DNA of 64,000 nt. It comes from Sporolactobacillus shoreae (GTDB lineage: Bacteria > Bacillota > Bacilli > Bacillales > Sporolactobacillaceae). The notes under the pieces were generated by a model. That model was not told the origin of the DNA. It saw only the letters and a program-made list of their open reading frames with translations, and ran no database searches. The DNA lies in NCBI RefSeq assembly GCF_004684935.1, contig NZ_SRJD01000006.1:114975-178974 (forward strand), in the 5' to 3' direction. Of the stretch, positions 51,673-60,928 are shown in pieces. Position numbers and translations under genes: made by a program. Every line of letters starts with the position of its first letter. Position 1 is the stretch's first letter.

Positions 51673-52884
51673 TTGGTTAAGAAAAAAAATACGGCTTTGA
51701 ACGTGGCCATGGGAGCAGCGTTTCTGATGGCGATGTCCGCGGTTGGCCCGGGGTTCCTGACCCAAACCGCTACGTTTACCGGCCAATTGGGGGCGGACTT
51801 CGGCTTCGCCATATTAATCTGTATTCTCGTAGATATCGGTGTTCAGCTGAACATCTGGCGAATTATTTGTGTATCCGGTAAAAAGGCCCAGACCATTGCC
51901 AATGAACTGCTTCCGGGACTAGGCTATCTGCTGACCGCCTTGATTGTCATGGGCGGCCTAACTTTTAACATCGGAAATATCGGTGGTGTCGGACTTGGAT
52001 TTAATGTCCTCTTTGGTATTTCTCCACAGAATGGCGCTCTTATCGGTGGGGCAATCGCCCTGATTATTTTCCTCGTCCGCAACGCTTTGATGGTGATGGA
52101 CCGCACCGTTCAGATCCTTGCCGCTGTTAAAGTGCTCCTCATTATTTTTATTGTGGCCATCAGCGCACCTCCTGTCGGACAGGCAGCACTACATACCTTT
52201 GTCCCTTCGCAGATTGACTTTTATTCGATCGTTACGATTGTTGGCGGAACGGTCGGCGGATATATTTCGTTCGCCGGCGGCCACAGACTGCTCGAAGGCG
52301 GCCTCAAGGGAACAAAAAGCATACCTTATATTAATGGAGGGGCGCTGACCGGTATCGGTGTTGCTTCAATTATACGTATCCTGCTTTTTCTTGCGGCACT
52401 GGCAGTCATTGCGGAAGGATTTAAACTTGATCCTCTGAACCCTGCGGCAAGCATTTTCAAGTCCGCAGCAGGTGATTTTGGATATAAATTCTTCGGATTA
52501 ATCTTATTTGCGGCCGGGATGACGTCGACTTTAGGCTCAACCTTTACATCGGTATCATTTTTGGACTATTCTAAATCTGAAGGGGATAACAATCTGTATC
52601 ACAAAATCCGCCCTTATCTGATTATCTTTTTTATTGTTTTTTCAACTGCGATTTTCTATTTTATCGGCAGTCCGGCCAAGGTTCTTGTTGTTGTCGGCGC
52701 CATTAACGGACTGATTCTTCCAATCGCTCTGGCCATTCTGCTGGTCGCGGTGACGAAGAAAAAGATTATGGGCGAAATGTACAAACATCCGCTCTGGCTA
52801 TCTATTTTCGGATGGATTATCGTTGTATTTATGGCATACGCGGGTGTTCAGTCTGTGTATAAAGGAATATTAGCGGTTCTGTAA
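51673..52884 (+). CDS. ycsG: YcsG-type NRAMP-superfamily transporter
   Basis: 403 residues with about eleven membrane segments. The TM1 motif is GPGFLTQTATFTGQ, lacking the metal-binding DPGN, and NIGNIGGVGLGFN follows in TM3. In Bacillus subtilis this branch, YcsG, is always near the 5-oxoprolinase genes, as it is here, so the substrate is more likely 5-oxoproline or another organic anion than a metal; this is inferred from context. TTG 51673 follows GGGGGAC. First gene of the cluster. Confidence 0.88.
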   Translation: MVKKKNTALNVAMGAAFLMAMSAVGPGFLTQTATFTGQLGADFGFAILICILVDIGVQLNIWRIICVSGKKAQTIANELLPGLGYLLTALIVMGGLTFNIGNIGGVGLGFNVLFGISPQNGALIGGAIALIIFLVRNALMVMDRTVQILAAVKVLLIIFIVAISAPPVGQAALHTFVPSQIDFYSIVTIVGGTVGGYISFAGGHRLLEGGLKGTKSIPYINGGALTGIGVASIIRILLFLAALAVIAEGFKLDPLNPAASIFKSAAGDFGYKFFGLILFAAGMTSTLGSTFTSVSFLDYSKSEGDNNLYHKIRPYLIIFFIVFSTAIFYFIGSPAKVLVVVGAINGLILPIALAILLVAVTKKKIMGEMYKHPLWLSIFGWIIVVFMAYAGVQSVYKGILAVL

Positions 52885-52908
52885 TCGTCAGGGAGGTAAG
52901 GTTCGTCA

Positions 52909-53667
52909 ATGACTCAAATTGATCTTAACTGTGACCTGGGGGAGAGTTTCGGGCACTATGTCATCGGGAACGATGCGGAAGTTCTGCCCCTGATCTCCTC
53001 AGCGAATGTAGCCTGCGGATTTCATGCCGGTGACTTTTCTGAAATGCACCGTACGGTAGCCCGTGCGAAGGAGAATCACGTATCTGTCGGCGTGCATCCG
53101 GGATTGCCAGATCTCGAAGGTTTTGGACGTCGGGAAATGAAAGTTTCCCCCTTAGAGGTTTACGATATGACTGTTTATCAGATCGGCGCGTTGCGCGCAG
53201 TGGCCGCGGCACAGAAGGTCAGGCTGAATCATGTCAAGCCGCATGGCGCCCTCTATCATATGGCTTCTGAAAATGAAAAAATTGCAGAAGCGGTGGTGCA
53301 AGCGATCAATGACGTGGATCGCGATCTGATTCTTTTCGGCATGGACGGTACCTGGCTGACAAGAGCCGGTGAATCAGCCGGTCTCCATGTCATCTATGAA
53401 GCATTCGCCGACCGTACCTATCAGGAGGATGGTTCACTGACGCCGCGTTCCAGGCCCGATGCGTTGATCAAGGACATAGATCAGGCACTGGGTCAGGTTC
53501 TTCAGATGATTCAGGAAGGGAAAGTCAAGACGGCGGCCGGAGGAGCAGCTTCGGTCCGTGCTGAAACGATCTGTGTCCATGGCGATGGGGCTGCGGCTCT
53601 GGCTTTCGCCGGGACAATCAGGAGTGAGTTACAGAAACGCGGGATAACCATAGCGGCTTGGCATTAA
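52909..53667 (+). CDS. pxpA: 5-oxoprolinase subunit A (LamB/YcsF family)
   Basis: 252 residues. IDLNCDLGESFGHYVIGND at the start, SSANVACGFHAGD, GVHPGLPDLEGFGRREM and VKPHGALYHM are the family's metal/substrate motifs. With PxpB and PxpC it hydrolyses 5-oxo-L-proline to glutamate using ATP. It lies 24 bp after ycsG with GGGAGGTAAGG before the ATG. Confidence 0.95.
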   Translation: MTQIDLNCDLGESFGHYVIGNDAEVLPLISSANVACGFHAGDFSEMHRTVARAKENHVSVGVHPGLPDLEGFGRREMKVSPLEVYDMTVYQIGALRAVAAAQKVRLNHVKPHGALYHMASENEKIAEAVVQAINDVDRDLILFGMDGTWLTRAGESAGLHVIYEAFADRTYQEDGSLTPRSRPDALIKDIDQALGQVLQMIQEGKVKTAAGGAASVRAETICVHGDGAAALAFAGTIRSELQKRGITIAAWH

Positions 53668-53688
53668 TCGAACGGAGGATGAGCCCAA

Positions 53689-54489
53689 TTGATTGATTAC
53701 GTTGCGCTTTCAGGAGAAAAGCCCTCTACGGTCAGGAAACTGATCCGTGAAGGCAAATGGAAACTACCGACAAGCGGTCTGTCTAATGGTTACACGCAGG
53801 CGAATCTGGTGATACTGCCCGAAAAATATGCTTACGATTTCCTGCTTTTTTGCCAGCGGAACCCACGCCCCTGCCCGTTGCTTGAAGTCCTCGATACCGG
53901 AAATCCGTTTGTGGAATTAACAGCGACTCATGCGGATATCCGGACGGACATTCCAAAATACCGTATTTACAAAAAGGGTATCCTGGGTGAGGAAGTGGCG
54001 GATATCGGTCCGGTCTGGCAAAGTGACTTTGTTTCCTTCCTGATCGGCTGCAGTTTCAGTTTTGAACAGGCCCTTCTGGATAACGATGTTCCTGTTCGCC
54101 AGATTGAGGAAAAATGCAATGTGCCGATGTTCCGGACCAATATCCCCTGCAAACCCGCCGGAATTTTTGAGGGCCCGCTGGTGGTAAGTATGCGTCCCAT
54201 GACGGAACAACAGGCCATACGGGCGATTCAGGTGACGAGCCGCTTCCCTTCTGTTCACGGCGCGCCCATTCATTTCGGTAATCCGGAAAAACTGGGAATT
54301 CGTGATCTGTCACATCCGGATTTTGGAGACGCGGTCACGGTTCGTGACGGGGAAATTCCGGTATTCTGGGCGTGTGGGGTTACCCCGCAGGCTGCGGTGA
54401 TGGCTTCGCATCCTGATATTGCGATCACACACGCGCCGGGTCACATGTTTATTACCGATCGTAAAGACACAGCATTCAGTATCTTATAA
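53689..54489 (+). CDS. ycsI: YcsI-family putative hydro-lyase (DUF1445)
   Basis: 266 residues. Matches the D-glutamate cyclase / DUF1445 family along its length: GLSNGYTQANLVILPEKYA, FVSFLIGCSFSFEQALLD, MFRTNIPCKPAGIF, VHGAPIHFGNP and ITHAPGHMFITD. Members of this family include enzymes that make 5-oxo-D-proline from D-glutamate, which fits the oxoproline theme. TTG 53689 follows GGAGGATGAG, 21 bp after pxpA. Confidence 0.9.
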   Translation: MIDYVALSGEKPSTVRKLIREGKWKLPTSGLSNGYTQANLVILPEKYAYDFLLFCQRNPRPCPLLEVLDTGNPFVELTATHADIRTDIPKYRIYKKGILGEEVADIGPVWQSDFVSFLIGCSFSFEQALLDNDVPVRQIEEKCNVPMFRTNIPCKPAGIFEGPLVVSMRPMTEQQAIRAIQVTSRFPSVHGAPIHFGNPEKLGIRDLSHPDFGDAVTVRDGEIPVFWACGVTPQAAVMASHPDIAITHAPGHMFITDRKDTAFSIL

Positions 54490-54501
54490 TTGATTGTTTG
54501 A

Positions 54502-54532
54502 TCAGGAACTTGCCTTTTGGCAAGTTCCTTCA
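54502..54532 (+). terminator. Hairpin after ycsI
   Basis: GGAACTTGCC pairs with GGCAAGTTCC around TTTT; it is followed by TTCACT rather than a long T run, so read-through to pxpB is possible. Confidence 0.55.
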
Positions 54533-54545
54533 CTAAATTAAAAAA

Positions 54546-54652
54546 GGCTATGTTACTATTGAATGTTGATTTTGCTGCTCTACTGACCGAGCGGATCGCA
54601 CGCGGAAAGCGAGCGCCTGAAGCGAAAAACAACAGACACATCTAATAAAGCC
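54546..54652 (+). repeat. MITE-like repeat, copy 5 (intermediate form)
   Basis: 107 bp, GGCTATGTTACTATTG to TCTAATAAAGCC, retaining part of the middle (GGATCGCACGCGGAAAGCG). TAAAAAA occurs on both sides. It separates ycsI from pxpB. Confidence 0.75.
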
Positions 54653-54676
54653 TAAAAAAGAAGTGGGGGTATCAGG

Positions 54677-55387
54677 GTGACCATCGAACCCTTTGGTGAT
54701 CAGGCGGTTCGTGTCATTTTCGGTGACCGGATCGCTCCTTCTGTACAGCAGGAAATTAGCAGGTTTATACGGCTGTTTGATCAGAAATCATTCAATGGAT
54801 TTATTGAATATGTGCCGTCTTATACAAATATCGTCTTTTATTATAATCCTCTGGAAGTCATAGAGGGCGGGCGAAAAGATACATCGGCTCAAAGTCAGGT
54901 GATCGATTTTCTGACGGGACTGTCACGCTGCACTTTTGAAAGCGTGGATCAGGGATCCCCAAGAAGAGTGATACATATTCCGGTATGCTACGGAGGCGAC
55001 TTCGGGCCTGATCTTGATGAAGTGGCAGATCTTCATCATTTGAGCGCGAGTGAGCTGATTCATAGACACTCGGCTCCGGAATACCTTGTGTACATGCTTG
55101 GTTTCGCTCCGGGTTTTCCTTTTCTGGGCGGACTTCCGGAAGAACTGGCGACTCCGCGGCGAGCAACACCACGATTGAAAATCGCAGCGGGTTCAGTTGG
55201 TATCGCGGGCAGGCAAACAGGTGCCTATCCGCTCGATTCTCCCGGAGGATGGCAGATCATCGGCCGAACACCCGTCCCTCTTTTTACTCCTGAAACAGAC
55301 CCTCCGACCTTACTTCAGGCGGGAGATCTGGTAAAATTTGATCCGATTTCTGAACGGGAATTCGAACGGATAAAGGGGACTCGCTGA
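54677..55387 (+). CDS. pxpB: 5-oxoprolinase subunit B (KipI family)
   Basis: 236 residues. GDQAVRVIFGD, VPSYTNIVFYYNP, IPVCYGGDFGPDLDEVA and the loop YMLGFAPGFPFLGGLP with PGGWQIIGRTP are typical of KipI/PxpB. In B. subtilis KipI also inhibits the sporulation kinase KinA. GTG 54677 follows GTGGGGGT. The next gene starts within its stop codon. Confidence 0.95.
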   Translation: MTIEPFGDQAVRVIFGDRIAPSVQQEISRFIRLFDQKSFNGFIEYVPSYTNIVFYYNPLEVIEGGRKDTSAQSQVIDFLTGLSRCTFESVDQGSPRRVIHIPVCYGGDFGPDLDEVADLHHLSASELIHRHSAPEYLVYMLGFAPGFPFLGGLPEELATPRRATPRLKIAAGSVGIAGRQTGAYPLDSPGGWQIIGRTPVPLFTPETDPPTLLQAGDLVKFDPISEREFERIKGTR

Positions 55388-56382
55388 TGGCACTTACCAT
55401 ACTTGAAAAAGGGTTCGCCGCAACAGTCCAGGATCTTGGCCGGTCCGGATATCAGAGATTCGGCATTATTGTCGGGGGCGTGATGGATCCGCCAGCCGCA
55501 AAATTGGCGAATTGGCTGGTGGCAAACCCTGAAACGGCAGCACTGATCGAGTTTTCGTTTATGGGGCCAAGTGTGCTTTTTACTGATGATACACTTTTTG
55601 CCGTAACGGGAGCGGACTGTTGCCCTGAACTGAACGGGCGTAAGATTCATACAGGAAAGCCATATCTGGCGAGGGTCGGTCAGATCCTTGCAATCAGAGG
55701 GCTGGTTTCCGGGAGCCGCGGTTATCTTGCTGTTTCCGGCGGCGTGGATACGCCGGTATGGTTCGGGAGCCGCTCGACTTATATGAGAGCCGGCATGGGC
55801 GGATACAAAGGGCGTCTGCTGGTAGAACATGACCGGATTCCTGTTGGGAAACCATCCCGCCTGGCTGAAAAACTGATGGGGAGCATCACTGGATCAGATT
55901 TCGGTGAACGCTGGTTTTTCTCCCTACGCCGGATATATCACGGAATACATACAATTCGGGTCATGCCCGACACACTATGGGCTCGATTTACAGAACAAAG
56001 CAGGACGGCGTTCCTGAACGAAGAGTATCAGGTGACCGCATCTTCCGACCGGATGGGCTACAGGCTTGAAGGGGAGGCCCTTGCACTCAGCGAACCGCTT
56101 GAAATGTACTCGGAGGCGGTAACGAATGGTTCCATCCAGGTTCCGCCCGGCGGCCAGCCCATTATTCTGATGACGGATCACCAGTCCACTGGAGGTTATC
56201 CCCGGATCGCCCAGGTGGCATCGGTTGACCTGCCGCTTCTTGCCCAACTGCCTCCGAACAGCAGAATCATTTTTCAAAAAATATCCGTTGAGGAAGCGGA
56301 GAATCTTCTGCTCCGGAAGCAGGATTATCTGAAAGTCCTTCGAAAAAGAGTGACTCAAAAGTTAGAGAGTCTCGTTCCTTGA
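55387..56382 (+). CDS. pxpC: 5-oxoprolinase subunit C (KipA family)
   Basis: 331 residues. GFAATVQDLGRSGYQRFGI, GGVMDPPAAKLANWLV, ALIEFSFMGPS, GYLAVSGGVDTP and ILMTDHQSTGGYPRIA are the conserved biotin-carboxylase-like-C motifs of PxpC/KipA. It forms a complex with PxpB; KipA antagonises KipI in B. subtilis. ATG overlaps the pxpB stop. No KipR-type regulator follows here, unlike the Bacillus cluster. Confidence 0.95.
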   Translation: MALTILEKGFAATVQDLGRSGYQRFGIIVGGVMDPPAAKLANWLVANPETAALIEFSFMGPSVLFTDDTLFAVTGADCCPELNGRKIHTGKPYLARVGQILAIRGLVSGSRGYLAVSGGVDTPVWFGSRSTYMRAGMGGYKGRLLVEHDRIPVGKPSRLAEKLMGSITGSDFGERWFFSLRRIYHGIHTIRVMPDTLWARFTEQSRTAFLNEEYQVTASSDRMGYRLEGEALALSEPLEMYSEAVTNGSIQVPPGGQPIILMTDHQSTGGYPRIAQVASVDLPLLAQLPPNSRIIFQKISVEEAENLLLRKQDYLKVLRKRVTQKLESLVP

Positions 56383-56738
56383 AATGAAATGATGTTAATC
56401 AAAGAGACGTGAGTATAATGTGCTCAAGTTTCCCAATGTACTTCTCAGGCGGTTGATATAGGAGAGTGCTCTTGCCTTCCTCACACCCTTATTCAGAAAC
56501 GATAAGAATTCTGCGTCATCTCTTATACATATGGACCCCAAAATGGAACCGTTTACAAATTTATACGGTAAAAAAGACAGGGTTATACCTGTCGAATGGT
56601 GTAGAAACGTCGGTAGCAGCCGGTATTTTTCAGATTTTTTTAGGCAGAAAGGTCGTGTTTATACGCTGGGCATTTTTATATAATAATGAAAAAGTTCAAC
56701 GGGCTCACTATTCCTTACGGACAGGAGGCGCATGCCGG
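56383..56738. other. Intergenic region before the toxin locus
   Basis: No recognisable gene: the open frame starting at 56466 has no family features before the true start at 56739. A promoter-like TTTATA, 17 bases, TAATAA occurs within 56650-56700. Confidence 0.4.
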
Positions 56739-57062
56739 ATGAGAGCCATGACGAAAGGCGGGGGCGGTGAAATCTCGCTGAACCCGGGTGAGCTGGAACG
56801 GTTTGCGGTGCGCGCGCAGGCGATTTCAGAGATTTTTCAAAATAAAATCGAACCGGAGATCGGGAAGCTCGCCCGTCTCGGCTATTACGCAGACGGAGAG
56901 GCCGCCGACACGTTCACCAAGTATCGGCAGGCGCTTGAAAAAATGCGGGATGTCGGTGACTTTTATGCCCGCGCCGCGCAGCTGCTGATGTTCGTGGCTG
57001 AATCCATGGCCAGCCAGGACGAGGCACTGGCCCAGGCCTACGATGAAGGGGCGGTGCAATGA
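56739..57062 (+). CDS. WXG100-like partner of the toxin
   Basis: 107 residues, mostly helical. ISLNPGELERFAVRAQAIS and GYYADGEAADTFTKYRQALEKM have the helix-turn-helix spacing of WXG100 small secreted proteins, with Y-Y replacing W-x-G. It should pair with the following toxin for type VII secretion. ATG 56739 follows AGGAGG. The stop overlaps the toxin start (ATGA). The assignment rests on size, helices and position. Confidence 0.6.
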   Translation: MRAMTKGGGGEISLNPGELERFAVRAQAISEIFQNKIEPEIGKLARLGYYADGEAADTFTKYRQALEKMRDVGDFYARAAQLLMFVAESMASQDEALAQAYDEGAVQ

Positions 57063-58702
57063 TGGGACGCGATGTTTCTTATAAACAGAGTTCCTGGGAG
57101 GATATGGGCCAAGCGATCAGCCATGTATCCACCTGGGGCGGGACGCTGGACCAAATGCGCCGTGCAGATCAGGCGTTCCAGCAGATCCGGGATGCGGTGG
57201 ACAGCCTAGATGAGGACCACCGGATCTCTTTTTCCTATAGAAGTATGTCGGGCGCGCTCGACAAACTCAGCAGCGACTATCAGAAGCTCTACACATTCAC
57301 GGGGGAGGCGGGGGACGCCGTCAATCGCCACATCGACCACCCCTTCTACACGGAGATCGATGCGTTTGTGTCTGCGATGGCGCAGCTGTCGATCAGTCAG
57401 TTTCACACGAAAAACACACTGAATGTCACCGAAATGCAGGCGACCAGTACGATGGCCAATGTGGCCACTTATGAGAAAGTGACCAAAAAGGACATTACGC
57501 TGGACGATCTTTTCAACACGAGTAGCCTGATGAAGGCGTCACTCCGGAGCGAATACGAGAACTTCAAGGCGTTGTCTACGTCCGACCAGGCGGAGAAGGT
57601 CACCTTTGACCAGTACAAAGAAGCGATCCAGTACAACTATTGCTTTGACTACAAGTCGATCAAGGACAAGCAAATCGACAAGGAGTTTTGGGTAAACCTT
57701 GGCATTGGGGCAGCCATTGTCGTCCTGACCATCGCCTGCCCGCCGGCCGGGGCGGTAGCCGGTGTCGCCTATGGTGCGATACAGATGAGCGACGCCGTCA
57801 CCGGAAAAAGCTGGATCTCTGGGCGTGAGCTCAGCACCGGTGAGCGCGTCTCCTCGGCGGCGTTTGGCGCACTGGATGCGATTCCCGGGGCGGAAGCAGC
57901 CGGAGCATTCGGGACGATCGGCCGGACCAGTATGAGAAGTGCAGAAAAAGTCGCCGATCTCACGAAGACGCTGGGACAGGCGTCAAAAGGACGTCTGGTC
58001 CAGCTGAGACAGATCAGCCGAGCGGGGGTAACGAGCATCAAACAGGCTGGGGCTGATCTGGGTGACCGGCTCTCTTTGAAAGGCCTGCAGCCGGAATTTG
58101 CCGGTGCTCCGAGGGTTAGTAGAGGAGAGGGCTTCATCCAGAATGTGAAAAACCCATTCCGGCAGATGGCTTCCAAAGAAGGTGTTAGTCATCCAAGTAG
58201 TTATAGTAAAATAGAGAAAATACAAAATGAGTCTAATGGTTTTGATAAGATAGATGGAATAAATATTGTGGATGGAAAAGTAGGAGGAAAGATACCGATA
58301 GAAGACTTTTATAAAATAAGAAAAGCTTCTATTCATAATGAGGATGGAGATACAATGACATTAGGTAAATACACTCCATCAATCGAAAATGGCGTTGAGA
58401 ATTGGGGGAAGCCTGGCCCTGATTCGTATATAGTTAAAGCGGGCGGGGATTCGACATATTTTGATTTAGGAAGTAAATGGAATGAGATTCAGAACAAATA
58501 TCATTTGACCAATGATGAGATGTTTACCTACTTTAATGTCCCAGCGTTAGAGGCTTCCATTAAAAGCGGGAAAATAATAAAATTCACACATGACCCTCGT
58601 TTGTATCCGGATTCATACTTATCTCAAGAATGGCAGCATTTAAAAGATGCTCATGGATTTCGAAAACTAAAAAAAGAAGGAGATGTTTGGATTGCAAACT
58701 AA
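57059..58702 (+). CDS. Polymorphic toxin with PT-TG pre-toxin domain (type VII secretion type)
   Basis: 547 residues in three parts. Residues 1-205 are helical and likely the secretion/LXG-like region. Residues 215-290 form a hydrophobic pre-toxin TG domain (LGIGAAIVVLTIACPPAG to SGRELSTGERVSSAAF). From about residue 360 a separate C-terminal domain follows, with DSTYFDLGSKWNEIQ, FNVPALEASIKSGKI and FTHDPRLYPD. That tip is A+T-rich while the rest is G+C-rich, as expected when toxin tips are exchanged. I do not recognise its activity. A small gene overlapping the 3' end is the likely immunity gene. Confidence 0.8.
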   Translation: MMGRDVSYKQSSWEDMGQAISHVSTWGGTLDQMRRADQAFQQIRDAVDSLDEDHRISFSYRSMSGALDKLSSDYQKLYTFTGEAGDAVNRHIDHPFYTEIDAFVSAMAQLSISQFHTKNTLNVTEMQATSTMANVATYEKVTKKDITLDDLFNTSSLMKASLRSEYENFKALSTSDQAEKVTFDQYKEAIQYNYCFDYKSIKDKQIDKEFWVNLGIGAAIVVLTIACPPAGAVAGVAYGAIQMSDAVTGKSWISGRELSTGERVSSAAFGALDAIPGAEAAGAFGTIGRTSMRSAEKVADLTKTLGQASKGRLVQLRQISRAGVTSIKQAGADLGDRLSLKGLQPEFAGAPRVSRGEGFIQNVKNPFRQMASKEGVSHPSSYSKIEKIQNESNGFDKIDGINIVDGKVGGKIPIEDFYKIRKASIHNEDGDTMTLGKYTPSIENGVENWGKPGPDSYIVKAGGDSTYFDLGSKWNEIQNKYHLTNDEMFTYFNVPALEASIKSGKIIKFTHDPRLYPDSYLSQEWQHLKDAHGFRKLKKEGDVWIAN

Positions 58703-59033
58703 AAACAGCGATATTTTATCAGATGAGATAATCGATAAACTAAGTAATTATTTTTCAAATAAAATTGACGATTTTATGGTTTCCGACACAACAGATACAC
58801 CCTATACAATGTTCAAAATTGAGTTTGTAATGTATAAGTTTTTTAATATTGTTTTGAACTATGACCGTGGTAGATTTGGATGCAGCATCATTAATGGTAG
58901 CCGTTTTATAACTTTAGATAATAGCCAAAAATGGTACGATAAAGCGGATATGGACATATTTCTTAAAGAATTGGAGGAACAATTAAAACTAAGAATTCCT
59001 GATAAATTTCTCGAACACTACGGGTGGAAATGA
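58692..59033 (+). CDS. Putative immunity protein of the toxin
   Basis: 113 residues, acidic, soluble, A+T-rich coding sequence like the toxin tip. It overlaps the toxin stop by 11 bp. TTG 58692 lies nine bases after AAGGAG; the ATG at 58683 directly abuts that site and is less likely. The ending LRIPDKFLEHYGWK is reminiscent of small immunity families, but I cannot assign one. Role inferred from position. Confidence 0.65.
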   Translation: MQTKNSDILSDEIIDKLSNYFSNKIDDFMVSDTTDTPYTMFKIEFVMYKFFNIVLNYDRGRFGCSIINGSRFITLDNSQKWYDKADMDIFLKELEEQLKLRIPDKFLEHYGWK

Positions 59034-59132
59034 TTCTAAAGATTTGTTTAGGAGCCTTGATCGTTTGCAATACCCTCAAGGCTTCTTTTTTTGATGGCTA
59101 AGATTGGCAAATTCGTTTATACAATTTGAACT

Positions 59133-59263
59133 AGTACAATGACAGCTTTGATTATAAATCGATCAGGGACAAACAGATCAACAAGGAATTCTGGGTGAAT
59201 CTCGGCATCGGGGCGGCCATTGTCGTCCCGACCATCGCCTGCCCGCCGGCGGGGACAGATTAA
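59133..59263 (+). pseudogene. Fragment of a second toxin gene (pre-toxin region)
   Basis: The reading frame FDYKSIRDKQINKEF followed by WVNLGIGAAIVVPTIACP nearly repeats residues 197-230 of the intact toxin (57645-57745) and then stops at TAA 59261. The DNA match is close but not identical, so it derives from a related toxin gene rather than a fresh copy. Confidence 0.8.
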
Positions 59264-59265
59264 GG

Positions 59266-59475
59266 CCCTGTGCTGTCTGGGATAATCCTCGCGAAAGATT
59301 GATCGGGAAGTGGGCTCTCTTCACCAGTATACTCAACGAGCTTCATTGGGGTACCGTCATACAGGTTAAGCCGAATTATAAGCGGTTTGAGACCTACATC
59401 CCTTTTTTGTCGGATTTTTTTATGTCAGAAAATATGACAGTATGGTGTGCTTTCCGTGCGTTTGCCTTTGCCTAG
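59266..59475 (+). pseudogene. Possible gene remnant, unidentified
   Basis: A 69-codon open stretch without a start codon (WDNPRERLIGKWALFTSIL ... QVKPNYKRFETYIPFLSDFF) ends at TAG 59473-59475. It has protein-like composition, but no family was recognised. Confidence 0.3.
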
Positions 59476-59531
59476 GGTCCACATTAGGCATATAATGAGG
59501 GCTGGAGTTATGAGCAGAGGAGGAAACGGAA

Positions 59532-60875
59532 TTGGCTAAAGAAATAGCAGCATCCATGGTGGAAAAATATTCCGAGAAAATTCAGGCGAAACCGAAGAAC
59601 AAAATCATTAAAGACGCAATAATGAAAAACGGTATCAATGCCGCTACATTAAATAATGATTCTGTAGCTTCTATGAATCCTGTATTCTCAGAAGAAATTG
59701 AAACAGGCAAGGTAACGGACCAGAAAATGAGCGGAAGATGCTGGATGTTCGCAGCGCTGAACACATTCCGCCACAAACTGAACAAGGCGTTTGATCTGAA
59801 GGATTTCGAGCTGTCGCAGAACTACACACTATTCTGGGACAAATTCGAGAAATCGAATTATTTCCTTGAAAGCATCATCGAAACTGCAGATGAACCGCTA
59901 GAAGGACGTCTGGTTTCCTGGCTGATGGAAACACCGCAGCAGGACGGTGGCCAGTGGGATATGCTGGTAGCCATTATTGAAAAATATGGTATTGTTCCGA
60001 AACAGGTCATGCCGGAAACATTCCAGAGCAGCCGTACGGTGGAACTTAACCGAATTCTGAACGGGAAACTGCGCGAAGATGCCGGTGCACTAAGAAAGCT
60101 TCATGAAAAAGGAGAATCGCATTCGGATCTTGAAGCAGCTAAAGATGAAATGCTTGAAGCTATTTACCGGATTCTCGTATTCTCGCTTGGCGAGCCGCCG
60201 AAAAAATTCGATTTTGAATATCGTGATGAAGAGAAGAAAGAGTTTCATAGAGAAACCGGCATCACGCCGCAGGAATTCTTTAAGAAATACGTGGACATTG
60301 ATCTGAACGATTATGTCAGCATTATCAACGCGCCGACGAAGGACAAGCCGTTCAACAAGACGTACACCGTTCAATACCTTGGCACAGTGGTCGGCGGGCA
60401 CAAAATTAAGTATCTGAACGTCGACATGGAAACGCTCAAGAAACTGGCGATCAGCCAGATCAAAGAGAAACAAACTGTCTGGTTTGGCTGCGATGTCGTC
60501 CTCTATACGGAACCGAAGCTCGGTGTTATGGACAAAGACGTTTTTGATTACGACACGGCGTTCAGCACTGAATTCGGCCTGACAAAGGCGGATCGTTTGG
60601 ACTATCATGAAAGCTGCCTGACCCATGCTATGGTTCTGACCGGCGTCAATCTCGTCGACGGCAAGCCGAACCGCTGGAAGGTAGAGAACAGCTGGGGCGA
60701 AGACCGCGGCAATAAAGGATACTTTGTTGCGAGCGACAAGTGGATGGATGAATTCACTTATCAAGTCGTCATTAATAAAAAATATCTGTCTGATGAACTG
60801 AAGGCTGCTTTTGAACAGAAACCGACCGAACTGAAGCCATGGGATCCGATGGGTGCTCTGGCAGTCTTGAACTGA
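59532..60875 (+). CDS. pepC: Aminopeptidase C (bleomycin hydrolase family)
   Basis: 447 residues, papain-like cysteine peptidase. The catalytic Cys is in QKMSGRCWMFAALN, the His in LTHAMVLTGVNL and the Asn in WKVENSWGEDRG. The family forms hexamers with the active sites inside and trims peptides from the N terminus; it is characteristic of lactic-acid bacteria and relatives. TTG 59532 follows AGAGGAGGAAAC. Confidence 0.95.
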   Translation: MAKEIAASMVEKYSEKIQAKPKNKIIKDAIMKNGINAATLNNDSVASMNPVFSEEIETGKVTDQKMSGRCWMFAALNTFRHKLNKAFDLKDFELSQNYTLFWDKFEKSNYFLESIIETADEPLEGRLVSWLMETPQQDGGQWDMLVAIIEKYGIVPKQVMPETFQSSRTVELNRILNGKLREDAGALRKLHEKGESHSDLEAAKDEMLEAIYRILVFSLGEPPKKFDFEYRDEEKKEFHRETGITPQEFFKKYVDIDLNDYVSIINAPTKDKPFNKTYTVQYLGTVVGGHKIKYLNVDMETLKKLAISQIKEKQTVWFGCDVVLYTEPKLGVMDKDVFDYDTAFSTEFGLTKADRLDYHESCLTHAMVLTGVNLVDGKPNRWKVENSWGEDRGNKGYFVASDKWMDEFTYQVVINKKYLSDELKAAFEQKPTELKPWDPMGALAVLN

Positions 60876-60889
60876 CATTCTTTTATGGT

Positions 60890-60928
60890 AAAAGCCGCTC
60901 TCCTTTATTTTGGGGAGGCGGCTTTTTT
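60890..60928 (+). terminator. Terminator after pepC
   Basis: AAAAGCCGCTCTCC pairs with GGGGAGGCGGCTTTTTT. Confidence 0.85.
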
